Positions 6,033 to 6,427 of a stretch of 6,427 nt of DNA are shown in pieces. Every line of letters begins with the position of its first letter. Within the stretch, counting starts at the first letter, position 1. Origin of the DNA: Ruminococcus sp. GTDB lineage: Bacteria; Bacillota; Clostridia; Oscillospirales; Ruminococcaceae. The notes beneath the pieces were generated by a model. It worked only from the letters and a program-made list of their open reading frames with translations, searched no databases and was not told the origin of the DNA. A program made the translations under genes and the position numbers. The stretch lies in assembly GCA_017544125.1 (NCBI GenBank), contig JAFYET010000236.1, forward strand, positions 1 through 6,427. The letters are read 5' to 3'.

Positions 6033-6427
6033 GTTTGTATTTCAGGCAGAAAATGACGATATCGGGCAGAGGCTCGATAAATGGCTCATATCAAAGGATA
6101 TTGACATTACCAGGTCAGCCCTGCAAAAGCTCATTGACGACGGAGGAGTTACCGTGGGCGGTGCCCCTCAGAATAAAAGCTATAAGCTAAGAGCCGGCGA
6201 TAGCGTTATGATAACTATCCCCGAGCCCAAGGAGCTTGAAGTTACCCCGCAGGATATCCCGATAGAGATAGTCTATGAAGACGAGCATCTGCTTGTGGTC
6301 AATAAGCCAAAGGGCATGGTGGTTCACCCCGCCCCAGGCAACCCTGACGGCACGCTTGTAAATGCGCTGCTGTATCACTGCAAGGGCAGGCTGTCGTCAA
6401 TTAACGGCGTTATACGCCCCGGCATAG
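6025..6427 (+). CDS. rluD: RluD-family 23S rRNA pseudouridine synthase, N-terminal part (3' truncated by the window)
   Basis: Members of this family convert specific uridines of large-subunit rRNA to pseudouridine. About 134 residues are visible and the frame is still open at the window edge. An N-terminal S4 RNA-binding domain (about 13-62: GQRLDKWL, then RSALQKLIDDGGVTVGG) leads into the catalytic domain, with IEIVYEDEHLLVVNKPKGMV (80-99) and VHPAPGN (100-106). The catalytic aspartate motif (HRLDxxTSG type) should follow immediately after the last visible residues (NGVIRPGI) and is not included. AAAAGG at 6010-6015 lies nine bases before the ATG, inside lspA. The equivalent Bacillus gene is ylyB, beside lsp. 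The family is clear, but the exact target uridine (RluD versus paralogues) cannot be settled. Confidence 0.92.
   Translation, partial: MSEFVFQAENDDIGQRLDKWLISKDIDITRSALQKLIDDGGVTVGGAPQNKSYKLRAGDSVMITIPEPKELEVTPQDIPIEIVYEDEHLLVVNKPKGMVVHPAPGNPDGTLVNALLYHCKGRLSSINGVIRPGI

Overview
This window looks like a piece of a Firmicutes (Clostridia) chromosome, most plausibly a Ruminococcus-like member of the Oscillospiraceae/Ruminococcaceae. The basis is gene content (mutL-miaA-hfq followed by the yggS-sepF-ylmH-divIVA-lspA-rluD set), the frequent ATA isoleucine and AGG arginine codons in every gene, the purine-rich coding strand and the AGGAGG-type ribosome binding sites. The genus is inferred from style and synteny, not from a database match.

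Layout: ten genes lie on the + strand with almost no intergenic DNA. From left to right they are the 3' end of mutL (mismatch repair endonuclease), miaA (tRNA dimethylallyltransferase), hfq (RNA chaperone), a single-pass membrane protein of HlyD/RND-adaptor type, yggS (PLP homeostasis), sepF (FtsZ membrane anchor), ylmH/rqcP (S4-domain ribosome quality control factor), divIVA (coiled-coil polar/septal scaffold), lspA (signal peptidase II) and the 5' part of an rluD-family 23S rRNA pseudouridine synthase. The only sizeable gap is about 72 bases before hfq, which holds a likely promoter. No gene-free stretch reaches 300 bases. I see no tRNA, rRNA, CRISPR array, insertion sequence or convincing intrinsic terminator.

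The block reads as one long transcription unit. Many junctions overlap (mutL/miaA 4 bases, hlyD-like/yggS 17, sepF/ylmH 1, divIVA/lspA 1, lspA/rluD 8), which suggests translational coupling. Two internal promoters are visible. One overlaps the miaA stop codon and would serve hfq. The other, close to consensus, lies early in yggS and could supply the division genes separately. The window joins two neighbourhoods that are separate in Bacillus subtilis: the mutSL-miaA-hfq group and the ylm/divIVA/lsp/rluD tail of the dcw region. ylmG and ileS, usually present in the latter, are absent here.

This is mainly conserved housekeeping DNA, and I find no clear new defence or mobile system. The most interesting points are a very strong internal ribosome binding site in sepF that could yield a SepF lacking its membrane anchor, the promoter embedded in yggS, and the orphan HlyD-like protein placed in a cell-division operon without an obvious transporter partner.
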